Shown here one piece after another: positions 1 to 9,142 of a stretch of 64,000 nucleotides of DNA; the stretch's first letter is position 1; every line of letters begins with the position of its first letter. Both the position numbers and the translations under genes were made by a program. Source of the DNA: an uncultured delta proteobacterium (GTDB taxonomy: Bacteria > Desulfobacterota > Desulfobulbia > Desulfobulbales > Desulfurivibrionaceae). The notes under the pieces were generated by a model that searched no databases, had not been told where the DNA came from, and saw only the letters and a program-made list of their open reading frames with translations. The stretch spans positions 394,951 through 458,950 of the forward strand of contig CAIPYE010000014.1 of the NCBI GenBank assembly GCA_903869265.1, written 5' to 3'.

Positions 1-278
1 AGATGTCCGGCCAGGGTACCGCGGTAGCTGGCCATGGCCTGCATGGTCTCCTGGCGAAGGCGGATGATCTTTTTGGCGTATTTGTAAAGAATCTGTCCTG
101 CCTGGGTTGGCAGAGCCTCGCGGCCCAGGCGGTCCACCAACCGTTCCCCGAGAATCTCTTCCAGGCTGCGGATATGTTCGCTCACCGTGGGTTGGGAAAG
201 AAAACTTGCCTCTGCGGCCTTGGTAAAACTCTTCAGATCAACGACCTTGCAAAAGACCTCGAGACGATGAATATCCAT
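1..278 (-). CDS. LysR-family transcriptional regulator, N-terminal part (cut by window edge)
   Basis: Read leftwards from the ATG at 276-278, the first 92 residues form a LysR-type winged helix-turn-helix: the start MDIHRLEVFCKVVD, then FTKAAEASFLSQPTVSEHI as the recognition helix region, then the wing (LGERLVDRLGREALPT). The effector-binding domain lies outside the window. LysR proteins are usually about 300 aa and autoregulate or control a neighbouring gene. The closest co-oriented neighbours are the feo genes upstream (343-2984), but no functional link can be shown. The target is unknown; the family call is secure. Confidence 0.85.
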   Translation of the reverse strand, partial: MDIHRLEVFCKVVDLKSFTKAAEASFLSQPTVSEHIRSLEEILGERLVDRLGREALPTQAGQILYKYAKKIIRLRQETMQAMASYRGTLAGH

Positions 279-342
279 GGGGAAACTGGCCCTCGCGACT
301 ATAGGTTTGGATAGTTATAGCCGATATAGATCATTCATCATC

Positions 343-519
343 TTAATGCAAGGTGTGTGTGATTTTTGTCTCGCAATCTTTTGTTTTTGCGGAGGGATCA
401 TCGCAGCCAGTGCAGCCGCCGCAGGTTGGTTTGCTTCCGCTGAGCTGGCGGCGGATGCGACGACCGAGGAAAAACATGCAGGCCACGATGATGAAAAGGA
501 TGATGATGTTCTGCCACAT
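343..519 (-). CDS. FeoB-associated Cys-rich membrane protein
   Basis: A 58-aa protein with one N-terminal membrane segment (about residues 4-19), a basic stretch (RRIRRQ) and a Cys cluster: C33, C36, C39 in CGGCTGC, then C49. This is the layout of the small Cys-rich proteins encoded after feoB in many anaerobes; they are thought to support ferrous iron transport, possibly binding iron or an Fe-S centre. It begins 26 bp after the feoB stop and has a strong GGAGGAGC ribosome site before the ATG at 519. A longer reading from further upstream would run into feoB and is not needed. Exact biochemical role is unproven. Confidence 0.75.
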   Translation of the reverse strand: MWQNIIILFIIVACMFFLGRRIRRQLSGSKPTCGGCTGCDDPSAKTKDCETKITHTLH

Positions 520-545
520 GACGCTCCTCCTTGGTTTCGGTTGGT

Positions 546-2729
546 TTATCCGGCAAACCCCATCAGCCGACCGCCCTGATAGACCAGGGTGGCCAGCAAA
601 AAGGCGAAGGTGGTGTTGAAACAGATGGAAAACAGCCCCCACTTCCAGGAGCCGGATTCCTTTGAGATGCACACCACCGTGACAAAGCAGGGTGCGTAAA
701 ACATGACAAAGACGATGAGGGCCAGGGCCACCACTGGGTTCCAGTGCGGGTCTTTTGCCAGGGTTTCGGAAAGGGAGGCATTGTTTTCCGGGTCGGTCTC
801 GCCTAGGGAGTAGGCTGTACCCAGGGTGGTGACAATGACCTCCTTGGCCGCAAAGCCGCCCACCAGGGCAATATTGGTCCGCCAGTCAAAGCCGGGCAGC
901 CAGCTGACCGATTCCATGGTGATGCCGATCCTGCCAGCGAGGGAGTGGCGCAGAGTGCTGCCCGCCTGGGCGGTGTCGATGGCGGCAAGTTTTTCTTTGA
1001 GTTGTTGATTGTCCACGGTCTGTGCGGTAGAGGCGGTTACCTCTTGGCGTTGCCGGGCGAAGTTTTGCTCTTCCGATTGCGGCAGGCCTGGAAAGGTCAT
1101 CATGGCCCAGATCAGGATGGAGATGGCCAGAATGGTGGTACCCGCCTTCTTGATATACTGCCAGGTCCGTTCCCAGGTATGGATCAGCAGCCCCCGAAAG
1201 GTGGGAAAGCGGTAAGGCGGCAGCTCCATGACAAAGGGGGTGGATTCGCCGCGCAACACGGTGAGCCGCAGGATCTTGGCGGCGGTGAGCGCCACGACCC
1301 AGGCCAGCAGGGTAAGGAGGAACATGAGCTGGGCCTGGCTGCGGGAAAAGAAAGTGGCGGTGAGCAGGGCAAGCACCGGCAGCTTGGCGCCGCAGTTCAT
1401 GAAGGAGACGGTGAGCAGGGTGGCCAGCCGCTCGCGGGGGGAGCGTAGCGTGCGTGCGGCCATGACGCCGGGCACGGCACAACCCCCGGCAATGCCGCCG
1501 GAAACGATGTAGGCCATGACAGAACTCCCGTGCAGCCCGAAGATGCGAAAGACCCGGTCCATCATGAAGGCGACCCGGGCAAGGTAGCCGGAGTCCTCAA
1601 GGATGGCGATGCCGAAAAACATGAACATGATCAGCGGTACAAAGCCAAGTACCCCGCCCATTCCGTGGATAACTCCGGAGATGAGCATGGACTTCAGGTG
1701 GCCGTCCGGCAGGATGGTGGACAGGTGGGCGCTTAGCCAGCCGAAAAATGCCGCAAACCAGGCGACGGGCAGTTGACTGTAAGTGAAGGTGAATTTGTAG
1801 AGGCCCAAAAGAATTGCCAGCATGATGAGCGGCCCCATAAATCGGTTGGTCAGAACCTTGTCGATCCGGTCCGAGGCATGGAGCCGGTCGATGTCGAATT
1901 TATGGGCGATCACCTCCTGCCGGAGCACGGACTTGATGTAGCCGTACCGGTGGTCGGCGATGATGGCCTCGGGATAGGTTTCCATGGTTTTATGCAGATG
2001 CTCGCCGACTTTGGCCACGATCTCCTGGAGTTCCTTGTCCACAGCAGGATTGTTCCGGCGGCCCTTTTCCTGGATCTGGCTGTCGCCCTCCAGGTACTTG
2101 AGCGCCAGCCAGCGCGGAGTATAGCTGTCTTGCAGGAATCCGGCGGTGGTGATGCATTGCGCCATGGTTTGCAAGGCGAGGTCAACATCTTCGCCGTAGG
2201 AGATGTGCAGGGGATTCCAGGGGGATTTCCGGCGGGCCAGTTCCAGGGCTGCGGCCATCAGCTCGGCCGTACCCTTGCCGGAGCGGGCGATGATGGGGAT
2301 AACCGGCACCTTGAGCAGGGCTGAGAGCCTGTGCGCATCAAGGCTGATGCCGCGATCCCGAGCCACATCGATCATGTTGAGGGCGATGACCATGGGCACG
2401 CCAAGCTCAAGAAGCTGGGCGGAAAGATAGAGGTTACGCTCCAGGTTGGAGGCGTCGGTGATGTTGATGACCACATCGGGCTTTTCCTGCACCAGATAGT
2501 CGCGGGCCACCACCTCTTCCACCGAATAGGCGGTGAGGGAATAGGTGCCTGGCAGATCGATGATCGTTGCTTCCTCGCCGGAGGGAAAGGTGTAGGCACC
2601 TGCTTTTTTCTCAACGGTGACGCCGGGGTAGTTGCCCACATGCTGGCGGGCGCCGGTCAGGGTGTTGAACAGGGTGGTCTTGCCCGCATTGGGATTGCCT
2701 GCCAGGGCGAAGGTGATGGGGTTTGACAT
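546..2729 (-). CDS. feoB: Ferrous iron transport protein B, FeoB
   Basis: This 727-aa protein imports Fe(II) across the cytoplasmic membrane. The N-terminal G domain shows G1 (GNPNAGKT, residues 11-18), G3 (DLPGTYS, about 58-64) and G4 (NMID, about 117-120). A helical regulatory (GDI-like) domain follows, then a membrane part with two Gate-type segments, including GGIAGGCAVPG, which contains the conserved membrane Cys. Length is normal for FeoB. It starts 21 bp after feoA and is followed by the Cys-rich small protein, giving a compact feoA-feoB-feoX operon read leftwards from the promoter near 3029-3057. Iron or Fur control is likely from the family, but I could not recognise a Fur box. Confidence 0.97.
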   Translation of the reverse strand: MSNPITFALAGNPNAGKTTLFNTLTGARQHVGNYPGVTVEKKAGAYTFPSGEEATIIDLPGTYSLTAYSVEEVVARDYLVQEKPDVVINITDASNLERNLYLSAQLLELGVPMVIALNMIDVARDRGISLDAHRLSALLKVPVIPIIARSGKGTAELMAAALELARRKSPWNPLHISYGEDVDLALQTMAQCITTAGFLQDSYTPRWLALKYLEGDSQIQEKGRRNNPAVDKELQEIVAKVGEHLHKTMETYPEAIIADHRYGYIKSVLRQEVIAHKFDIDRLHASDRIDKVLTNRFMGPLIMLAILLGLYKFTFTYSQLPVAWFAAFFGWLSAHLSTILPDGHLKSMLISGVIHGMGGVLGFVPLIMFMFFGIAILEDSGYLARVAFMMDRVFRIFGLHGSSVMAYIVSGGIAGGCAVPGVMAARTLRSPRERLATLLTVSFMNCGAKLPVLALLTATFFSRSQAQLMFLLTLLAWVVALTAAKILRLTVLRGESTPFVMELPPYRFPTFRGLLIHTWERTWQYIKKAGTTILAISILIWAMMTFPGLPQSEEQNFARQRQEVTASTAQTVDNQQLKEKLAAIDTAQAGSTLRHSLAGRIGITMESVSWLPGFDWRTNIALVGGFAAKEVIVTTLGTAYSLGETDPENNASLSETLAKDPHWNPVVALALIVFVMFYAPCFVTVVCISKESGSWKWGLFSICFNTTFAFLLATLVYQGGRLMGFAG

Positions 2730-2750
2730 GATCTGCCTCGTTACGGGAAA

Positions 2751-2984
2751 TCAGGCGATTTCCACTTCGATGTGGTCTGCTTCGCTGTTGCGCAGGGTCA
2801 GGGTGCCGCCCATGATCCTGATTGCCACCGGATCGAAGAGGGGAGCACGGCCCATGATGGTGATGCGGGTGCCGGGGACAATGCCCATGTCGCGGATGCG
2901 GCGGCCAAGCTCGCCACCGACCTTGACCGCAGTAATGGTGCCTGACTGGTCTTTTTGCATTTGGCGGAGAGGAACTGTTGGCAT
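2751..2984 (-). CDS. feoA: Ferrous iron transport protein A, FeoA
   Basis: A 77-aa SH3-like FeoA domain protein. It contains the hallmark order: GELGRRIRDMGIVPGT, then a turn, then DPVAIRIMGGTLTLRNSEAD. FeoA binds FeoB in the cytoplasm and modulates Fe(II) uptake. I chose the ATG at 2984 (MPTVPLRQ) because GGAG sits about 8 bp upstream; an upstream in-frame ATG at 3029 would add 15 Pro-rich residues that look like leader sequence and would sit on the predicted -10 element. Confidence 0.92.
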   Translation of the reverse strand: MPTVPLRQMQKDQSGTITAVKVGGELGRRIRDMGIVPGTRITIMGRAPLFDPVAIRIMGGTLTLRNSEADHIEVEIA

Positions 2985-3028
2985 GCGCGGTCTCCAGGGT
3001 GCTGGGGGGTGAGTGCTGATGAGGGGCA

Positions 3029-3057
3029 ATAATAAAAAGTGGCGATTAAGATGTCAA
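3029..3057 (-). promoter_or_regulatory. Sigma70-type promoter of the feo operon
   Basis: On the minus strand a perfect TTGACA (3057-3052) is followed after 17 bp by TATTAT (3034-3029). This lies about 45 bp upstream of the chosen feoA start. No convincing Fur operator was seen. Confidence 0.6.
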
Positions 3058-3199
3058 TATCTTTTTTAGGCTATAGAATAAAATTATGTAACCCAAACTT
3101 TTTAACTAAACGTGACCTCGCGTTGACAATAACTGGGTGCGGGCGGAGTTTTCGGCCCTGGCAAGGGAGTTTCAGAAGAGATGATGCCTGGAGAATGCA

Positions 3200-3233
3200 G
3201 CGCCCCACTCTCAGGTGCAAGAGAGTGGGGCGC
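3200..3233. terminator. Hairpin after the octaheme cytochrome gene
   Basis: A perfect 13-bp stem, GCGCCCCACTCTC and its complement, encloses an 8-nt loop just 8 bp beyond the stop of the leftward cytochrome gene. There is no clear U-run, so it may be a weak terminator or an mRNA 3' stabiliser rather than a classical intrinsic terminator. The rest of 3030-3240 holds only the feo promoter. Confidence 0.5.
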
Positions 3234-3240
3234 GTTGGTG

Positions 3241-5889
3241 CTACTCCCGGGTGTTGCGCATCATACCCAGGGAGTTGGGGTGGTGCATGTCCGTATTCAT
3301 GTCAATGGTGTGGCAGACCTTGCAGTTGCGGTTGGCTCCCAGCGGGTATGGATTGCCCTGGTACTGTCGGGGGCCGAAGTTGTCCCGCTCTTTTTCGTAG
3401 GGGTTGGTGGCAGGATACTCGGCATGGGGGCTGCCGTGACAGGCAGCGCAATGGATGCTGCCCGAGTCATCATGCCGGTTGCGGTAAAGGGTGTCGTTCC
3501 CGGTGGTCCAGACGCCAAAGGCGCTGTCTACCTCTGGCGGGGCAAAATTTACATGGCAGGTAAGGCAGTCCGGTTGCAGCCGCCATGGGGTGCGGGGTTG
3601 TATTCCGGCAAGATCAGCCGCCAGCCGCGGTTTGAGGTGCTGCATCAGTCGGTCCGCCCCGGCCTTGCCTGCCTTTTTCTCGGCCAAAAGCAGCGCCAGG
3701 GCGTGGTCTTCCAGGGCGCCGTGGCAGTTGGTGCAGTCAAGCCCGGCATCGTGATGGATGCCGCGTAAAAAACGGGTGACGCCCTGCGGGTTGCTTGGGT
3801 GACAGAGGGCGCAAGCCTCGGCACCACGCCCGCCGAGGAAGTTGGCATGGAAGCCATGGATGGAGGCGGAGAGGTTGAGAAGTCCGGGCTTGCCGGGGGC
3901 CTTCAGCAGCGGGTCCGGGTGGCAGCTCTGGCAGAGGACGGGCTTGCCAGCTTTGGCCAGGGCCACCAGTGTGGTCTTGTTGAACCGGTCGTGCATGGTC
4001 AGGATGTCTCGGGCCGTGGCGACAGAAAGTCCAGTCGTTTCCCTGCGCCAACCCCCGCCATGGCAGGTCTTGCAGCCCATCTCGGTTGAGACCGGAGCCA
4101 CCATGCGGGTGGTGGCGAGAAGGGCGTTGGTACCCTTGTCCCGGGCCTCGATGGTAAAAGTCGGATAGGGATGATAACCTCCTTGCGCGGGATAGGGAAC
4201 CACCGGAACCTTCTCCGCAACAAAGGCCTTGCCGCCTTTTTGGAGCAGCATGGCGCCGGAAAGCCCCTGGCCGGAAAGGCCTATATTGTCGGGCAGGCTG
4301 ATGCCGAACAGGGACGGCGCTTTCCAGAAGTTCACCTGCCGGGCGGGTTTTTCAAACCCCGGCCCCACACGGAAGGAAAGAACCACGCCCCCGGTGACCA
4401 CCTCCGGGGTTGGCCCGCGTTTGATGAGCTGGGCAAAGAGATCGTTTCCTGGTGGCATGAGGCTGAACGAGCCGTCCGCGTCGCTTATGCTGTGCATGCC
4501 AAGGTTGTTCCAGGCAAGGAGAACGTAACCGCTCTGCTCCGGGTCAAAGGGTAAAGGGGACAGGGGGGGGGCGCTGAGTTTTGTTGGGGGAGCTGGCAAC
4601 TTTTTGCCCTGCAACCCTTCGATCAGAAATGTGGCCAAAGCATTGCGCTCTGCCTCGGTGCCGGGGAATGGCGGCATGCAGCCGCTGATGAGTTTGCCCT
4701 GGCCGCTGATCTCGCTCTCCATCACGTAGACGGATTCGTATTTGAGGCTCAATTTTCGGATGTCGCGAATGGGCCCGCCGATGGAATGGCAGGAGGAGCA
4801 CATGATATTGAAGAGCTGCCGGCCCACCACCAGTCGGTTTTCCCCGGTGATCTCCTTGTTGGCCCATTTGGCCGAGGCCAGGATGCCCTGGGCCTGGACC
4901 GTATTGAGATTCTTTGCCAGGATGGAATTGGCGTAGATGTGACCGTAGAGGGTAAAGGGTCGGCGGCTGCCTTCCCGGATGTATTCAAAGGAACCCATGT
5001 AGGTGATGCCGAGAAGCAGAAGGACCACGGCCAGGGAGCGTGTGGCTGTCTGCGGTAGCCGGATCACCATGAGAAGGCCGCCGAGAAAAAGAAGCGGGGA
5101 CGCCCAGAGAAAGAGGGTGAGAAAGGGGGCCAGTTCCGGGCTGAAGTTTGCAATCCAACCCCTTTGCGGCTCTGGCAGGGCCTGGATATACCACCAGGCC
5201 GAGGCCAGGAACAGCAGAAAGGGGGCAAGGAGCCAGGTGGCACAATAGCGGACCATGCGCAGGCGCAGGGTTTGTTCCTTGATGGCGGTGGAGGTCAGGA
5301 AGCCGTAAATGCCTGCCAGCATCAGACAGAGGAAGGTCCGGAAAAAGAGGGCTGGCCAGAAGGTGGGATTGAAGAACCCGTCCCAGAAGTTGTGAGTGCG
5401 CAGCCACTCGCCGGGGGTGAGCATGAAGCCGATGATCCCGTTGATGGCAAAGAGGGAGAGCCAGGCAAAGATGAAATAGAGCCAGCCGATGATCAGATGG
5501 TTCCGCCGTTCCATGCGGCCAAAGGTCTGATAATAGATGAGGATGGAAACGATCTCCGCGAGAAAAAAGACCCATTCAATGGCCCAGGCGAAAACAAAAT
5601 TGTGGATGAGGATGGAGGTGGCGGCCGGGGCGATGAGGGCGATGGTGAACCAGATGCCCACTCCGGTGATGGCGCCCAGCACCAGGGTGAGAAGCAGAAA
5701 GAATTTGGTGTGTTTCCGGGTGTAATCGAGAATGGGCTGCGAACCTTCCCGGTAGCCCTTCATCTCGGTGAGTACGAGAAAGAGGCCGCCGCCGATGGCG
5801 AAATGGGAGATGTAGACATGGAGGATGGCGATGCAGGCGATGAGCAGACCGCCGCCGGAAAAATCCAACTGCCAGACCGGATAATTCAT
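3241..5889 (-). CDS. CydA-like membrane quinol module fused to eight c-type heme sites
   Basis: An 882-aa protein in two parts. Residues about 1-335 are polytopic membrane helices resembling subunit I of bd-type quinol oxidases (for example SHFAIGGGLFLVLTEM and FAWAIEWVFFLAEIVSIL). The rest is predicted to be periplasmic and carries eight CxxCH heme motifs: CSSCH near residue 365, then CKTCH, CQSCH, CALCH, CTNCH, CLTCH, CAACH and CKVCH. The likely role is moving electrons between membrane quinol and periplasmic multiheme cytochromes, inferred from architecture. It overlaps the upstream membrane gene by ATGA, so the two are translationally coupled. No canonical cydB-like gene is adjacent. Confidence 0.8.
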   Translation of the reverse strand: MNYPVWQLDFSGGGLLIACIAILHVYISHFAIGGGLFLVLTEMKGYREGSQPILDYTRKHTKFFLLLTLVLGAITGVGIWFTIALIAPAATSILIHNFVFAWAIEWVFFLAEIVSILIYYQTFGRMERRNHLIIGWLYFIFAWLSLFAINGIIGFMLTPGEWLRTHNFWDGFFNPTFWPALFFRTFLCLMLAGIYGFLTSTAIKEQTLRLRMVRYCATWLLAPFLLFLASAWWYIQALPEPQRGWIANFSPELAPFLTLFLWASPLLFLGGLLMVIRLPQTATRSLAVVLLLLGITYMGSFEYIREGSRRPFTLYGHIYANSILAKNLNTVQAQGILASAKWANKEITGENRLVVGRQLFNIMCSSCHSIGGPIRDIRKLSLKYESVYVMESEISGQGKLISGCMPPFPGTEAERNALATFLIEGLQGKKLPAPPTKLSAPPLSPLPFDPEQSGYVLLAWNNLGMHSISDADGSFSLMPPGNDLFAQLIKRGPTPEVVTGGVVLSFRVGPGFEKPARQVNFWKAPSLFGISLPDNIGLSGQGLSGAMLLQKGGKAFVAEKVPVVPYPAQGGYHPYPTFTIEARDKGTNALLATTRMVAPVSTEMGCKTCHGGGWRRETTGLSVATARDILTMHDRFNKTTLVALAKAGKPVLCQSCHPDPLLKAPGKPGLLNLSASIHGFHANFLGGRGAEACALCHPSNPQGVTRFLRGIHHDAGLDCTNCHGALEDHALALLLAEKKAGKAGADRLMQHLKPRLAADLAGIQPRTPWRLQPDCLTCHVNFAPPEVDSAFGVWTTGNDTLYRNRHDDSGSIHCAACHGSPHAEYPATNPYEKERDNFGPRQYQGNPYPLGANRNCKVCHTIDMNTDMHHPNSLGMMRNTRE

Positions 5890-6959
5890 CAGCGCACCTC
5901 CTCAGGTACCCGTGCCGCGAGTCTGAGCATGTAAATGACCACCGCAACCCCAATCACCAGGATTGCCACAAAAAGAAGCATCGGCGACCATTGTGGCACG
6001 AGCTGCAGGTCGGCGGGATGGAAGTATCTGGCCAAATAGGCCTGCCGGGCCAGATCCCGCACCAGAACCATAAAGAGGACGGTTATGGCCATGGCGGCGG
6101 TGGTCGGCCAGACCCGCTCCTTGTTTCCATAGTAAAGGCAGAAAACGGCCGCGACCAGGGCCGCCACGAAAAGAGCGGTATGCAGAGCCGAGCCGCCAAC
6201 AAAGAGGCGGTGCACGTTTTTAGGCAGGGAAAAAAGAAAGGGGATGCCCGTGCCGATTTCAACCACCGTGGCGTAGGTAAACCATTTCATTCCAGTACTC
6301 AGACGTTTTGCGGCCTCGGGGGCACCCTTTTTTTGTTGAAAAAAGGCGAGGATCGCCAGAAAAATGCCGCCTGCGGCCACAGAAGCCACCACAAAATGCA
6401 GGTAGCGGGGGAGGAGAGTGGGGTCGGCAAGGTTTAGGAAGGTTCCATCGGGGCTGTGAAAATAGACGCTCCATATGTGCGGCGTCTGCATCAGGGTTAT
6501 ATTGTTGACAAAGAGAAAGGCGATTGCCAGCAGGAGCAAGAGGCTTGTGGCCAGTGCTCGTTTTCTGGCGGTGGCGGGCAGGTCGGCAGCCATTTTATAG
6601 AGATAGGCGCTGTAATAGGCAAGAATGAGCAGACCGACAACGGAAAGCCAGTAAGCCCCCATGAGGATGGAGCTGGTATAGATGAAATGGCCGTAGAGTA
6701 CCTGGAGAAAAAGAAGGGGCGCCACCCCGAAGTTTACGGCAAAGGCGATGGTGTATGGCAGTTTGGAGGCAATATCCTGGCAGGGGGGCGGGTCGGTGGG
6801 TTTGGTTCGTATCTCCCTGACCAGGGCGATTATGGCGCTGCCCAGCATGGCGTTCATGAAAACAAGGTGGCAAAAAAAGGTCAGGATAAGGAGAAGCTCG
6901 AAAAAACCCCAGGGCGCCGGAATGGTGTCGGGAGTTGGGATAAGATAGGCTGGGTCCAT
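5889..6959 (-). CDS. Polytopic membrane partner of the octaheme cytochrome
   Basis: A 356-aa protein with about nine predicted membrane segments and no heme c motif. The start at 6959 (MDPAYLIPTPDTIP) has GGAG upstream; a longer frame from 7127 would add an implausible leader. Its stop overlaps the start of the octaheme gene (ATGA at 5888-5891), so it is very probably the second subunit of the same complex. Helices such as YTIAFAVNFGVAPLLFLQV resemble CydA-like or related quinol-binding membrane subunits, but I cannot name a family with confidence. It could hold heme b or the quinol site. Confidence 0.7.
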   Translation of the reverse strand: MDPAYLIPTPDTIPAPWGFFELLLILTFFCHLVFMNAMLGSAIIALVREIRTKPTDPPPCQDIASKLPYTIAFAVNFGVAPLLFLQVLYGHFIYTSSILMGAYWLSVVGLLILAYYSAYLYKMAADLPATARKRALATSLLLLLAIAFLFVNNITLMQTPHIWSVYFHSPDGTFLNLADPTLLPRYLHFVVASVAAGGIFLAILAFFQQKKGAPEAAKRLSTGMKWFTYATVVEIGTGIPFLFSLPKNVHRLFVGGSALHTALFVAALVAAVFCLYYGNKERVWPTTAAMAITVLFMVLVRDLARQAYLARYFHPADLQLVPQWSPMLLFVAILVIGVAVVIYMLRLAARVPEEVR

Positions 6960-7437
6960 GGCTGGTCTCCGTATGGATAAAATTTTCTTAAGTATAGCAT
7001 AAAAAGGATTTGCAGGAAAAAAATCCGACAGAACAGGGGCATGCCGAGAACAGAAAAAATGGCTGGAGTTGCAAAGAAGATAAAATGAGATAATAGCAGT
7101 AATATGGAGATATGAAGAGAAAAACATGATATTTAGTGGTTAATGAAATGATATGTTGCTCTTGTGTTTCGGGTGTAACCGCATGGAATTTTGCGCTTTT
7201 TGAAGCGGATTGCAAAAGGAGCGAAATATCCAGTTGTTAGAGGGTTTTCAGGATATTTTCGCCCGTTTTCCTGGGGTTGTGGGCTGTTGAAAACTTGCGC
7301 GGCAACGGGAGGAAAATTCGGCGAGACCGGTTTTGACAGGGGGCATGGTTTCTTTTAAAAAAACGGGCAGAAATTATCTTATCGGTCTCAATTCGCTTTA
7401 ATCGGTTGTTTTTTCGTGACTGCACCAGGGGAAAAAG
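6960..7437. other. Divergent intergenic region before dnaA
   Basis: 478 bp between the leftward cytochrome operon and rightward dnaA. It is AT-richer than its flanks. A candidate promoter for dnaA is TTGACA (7333-7338), a 17-bp spacer, then TAAAAA (7356-7361). I searched by eye for DnaA boxes (TTATCCACA-like) on both strands and found none, so there is no evidence for an origin here. Confidence 0.4.
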
Positions 7438-8778
7438 ATGCTTTGGCAGCGAGTTAAGAGTGTTTTGTCGCAAAAAATTTCGGATCAGGATTTCAAGCTG
7501 TGGATCGAACCCTTGCAATGTGTGCATGACGATGCGCAGAGCATTGAACTGGCGGGGCCGGATCCGTATTTCTGTTCCTGGATCAGGGAGAACTATCTGA
7601 CCGATATTCAGGGTGCCTTGCAGGAGGTTGGTTTTACCGGGAAGGCGGTGCGGCTTTCGGTGAGCGAGACCAGGCCCAAGCAGCCGCTTTTGCCGCAACA
7701 GGCAAAGAAACAGAGCCAACTTCGGCTGCCCAGCATGCCCGTGGCGCGCTCCACGGTGCGGACCCTGCATCCGCGCTATACCTTTTCCGAGTTCATGGTT
7801 GGCGAGTCCAACGCCCTGGCCTATTCGGCTTGCGAGGCCATTGCCAACGGCGATTCATCCCTGAGCCCCTGTCTATTTATTGAAGCGGGCACAGGTTTGG
7901 GCAAAAGCCATCTGACCCATGCAGTGGCCCACCATATCACCAGCCACTCCCCCGGCACCCGGCTGCATTATGTGACTTCCCAGCAGCTCACCTCAGAAAT
8001 GGTGCGCAGCATCAAGAACAACACCATGGAGCAGTTCAAGGAAAAATATCATAACCAATGTGACGTGCTGTTGATGGAGGATGTGCAGTCCTTGGCCGGT
8101 CGGACCAAGACCCAGGCCGAGTTGGCTGAGGCCCTCGATGTCCTGATGGATTGCGGGAAAAGGGTTATTTTTACCGGGGCTGTGTCCCCGCGCAATATCC
8201 CGGATATCGATGACGGCGTGCGTTCCCGGCTCTCTTCCGGGTTGGTTACCACCATCAATCCTCCGGACCGGCGGACCCGTTGCCTGATCATCGAGCGTAA
8301 AGCCCGCAACAGCAAGCTGGATCTTTCCGGGGAGATCGTCGAGTTTCTGGCCGACCGAATCCAGGGCGATATCCGGCGGGTGGAAAGCGCCATCATCGGC
8401 CTGAAGGCCAAGGCCTCCCTGCACAAGACCGTGCCGGATATGGACATGGTCAAGGAGATCGTCACTGCGATCATCGGGCAGCGACAGGAGTTGTCAGCCG
8501 TGCTGATCCGTAATTTCGTGGCCGGTCAGTTCAATGTCTCCAGCGAAGACCTGCAGTCAAAGGGGAGGAAAAAAACGATCGCCTTTCCCAGGCAGGTTTC
8601 CATGTATCTGGCCAGGAAACTCACCGAGGAGGCCCTGTCCGAGATCGGCAAGGCCTTTAATCGGGATCATTCAACAGTGGTGCATTCCATCCGAGTCATT
8701 ACCGAAGCCATTGTCCGCAGCGGCAGCATTCGGGGGCAGGTGGAGCATCTGGTGGAACGTTTAAAAAATCAGGGTTGA
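7438..8778 (+). CDS. dnaA: Chromosomal replication initiator protein DnaA
   Basis: A 446-aa DnaA. It has the N-terminal domain I (LWQRVKSVLSQKIS...LWIEPL), a short linker, then the AAA+ ATPase with Walker A (EAGTGLGKSHL, about 149-159) and a Walker B in which MEDVQSLAG (about 213-221) replaces the usual IDDIQFLAG. The sensor region follows (RSRLSSGLV). The C-terminal domain IV carries the DnaA-box-binding signature NRDHSTVVHSIR. It initiates chromosome replication as an ATP-bound oligomer at oriC. AGGGG precedes the ATG. dnaN, recF and gyrB are not adjacent, so this is a displaced dnaA, as in many Desulfobacterota. Confidence 0.93.
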   Translation: MLWQRVKSVLSQKISDQDFKLWIEPLQCVHDDAQSIELAGPDPYFCSWIRENYLTDIQGALQEVGFTGKAVRLSVSETRPKQPLLPQQAKKQSQLRLPSMPVARSTVRTLHPRYTFSEFMVGESNALAYSACEAIANGDSSLSPCLFIEAGTGLGKSHLTHAVAHHITSHSPGTRLHYVTSQQLTSEMVRSIKNNTMEQFKEKYHNQCDVLLMEDVQSLAGRTKTQAELAEALDVLMDCGKRVIFTGAVSPRNIPDIDDGVRSRLSSGLVTTINPPDRRTRCLIIERKARNSKLDLSGEIVEFLADRIQGDIRRVESAIIGLKAKASLHKTVPDMDMVKEIVTAIIGQRQELSAVLIRNFVAGQFNVSSEDLQSKGRKKTIAFPRQVSMYLARKLTEEALSEIGKAFNRDHSTVVHSIRVITEAIVRSGSIRGQVEHLVERLKNQG

Positions 8779-8841
8779 GAAAAAATGGGTATCAGATTCC
8801 GCGCGGGGGCGGTTTCAGTGATACGCACAGGGGGGGGAAAT

Positions 8842-9054
8842 ATGCGTACGGTCTGTTGCGTGTGTCGCCGGGTAAAGTGCAAAGGGGACTGGCTTGAGCA
8901 GATGCTTGAGTCCGAGGTTCGGGTATCCCATGGTTTCTGTCCGGAATGCTTTGACAAAACCATGGCGCAGTTTGCCCGCTCCTGGTCAACCGAGCGAGCG
9001 GCACAGCCCGCGTTTAAGCCGTCGCCGCTAATCGCTGTTGGGGGAAAGTCATGA
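8842..9054 (+). CDS. Small CxxC...CPEC protein, putative zinc-binding
   Basis: A roughly 70-aa protein with CCVCRRVKC near the start and VSHGFCPECFDK in the middle, a two-knuckle arrangement seen in short proteins of Desulfobacterota and Geobacter (pattern C-x2-C ... SHGxCPxC). It probably binds one zinc ion. It follows dnaA by about 60 bp on the same strand. The ATG at 8842 has GGGGGG four bases upstream; an in-frame ATG at 8785 would add 19 residues without motif. Function unknown. Confidence 0.6.
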   Translation: MRTVCCVCRRVKCKGDWLEQMLESEVRVSHGFCPECFDKTMAQFARSWSTERAAQPAFKPSPLIAVGGKS

Positions 9055-9142
9055 CGTCTCCGGGCGGTCAAAACGGCATGAAGTGCCGTAACGAAAAGGC
9101 TCAGAACGCAAGGTTACTTCGTCGCCGTTAACACTTTCGGCT

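Noticed and set aside
3039..3768. Plus-strand frames over the octaheme cytochrome
   Set aside because: They are complements of the CxxCH-rich gene on the minus strand, which has clear heme motifs.
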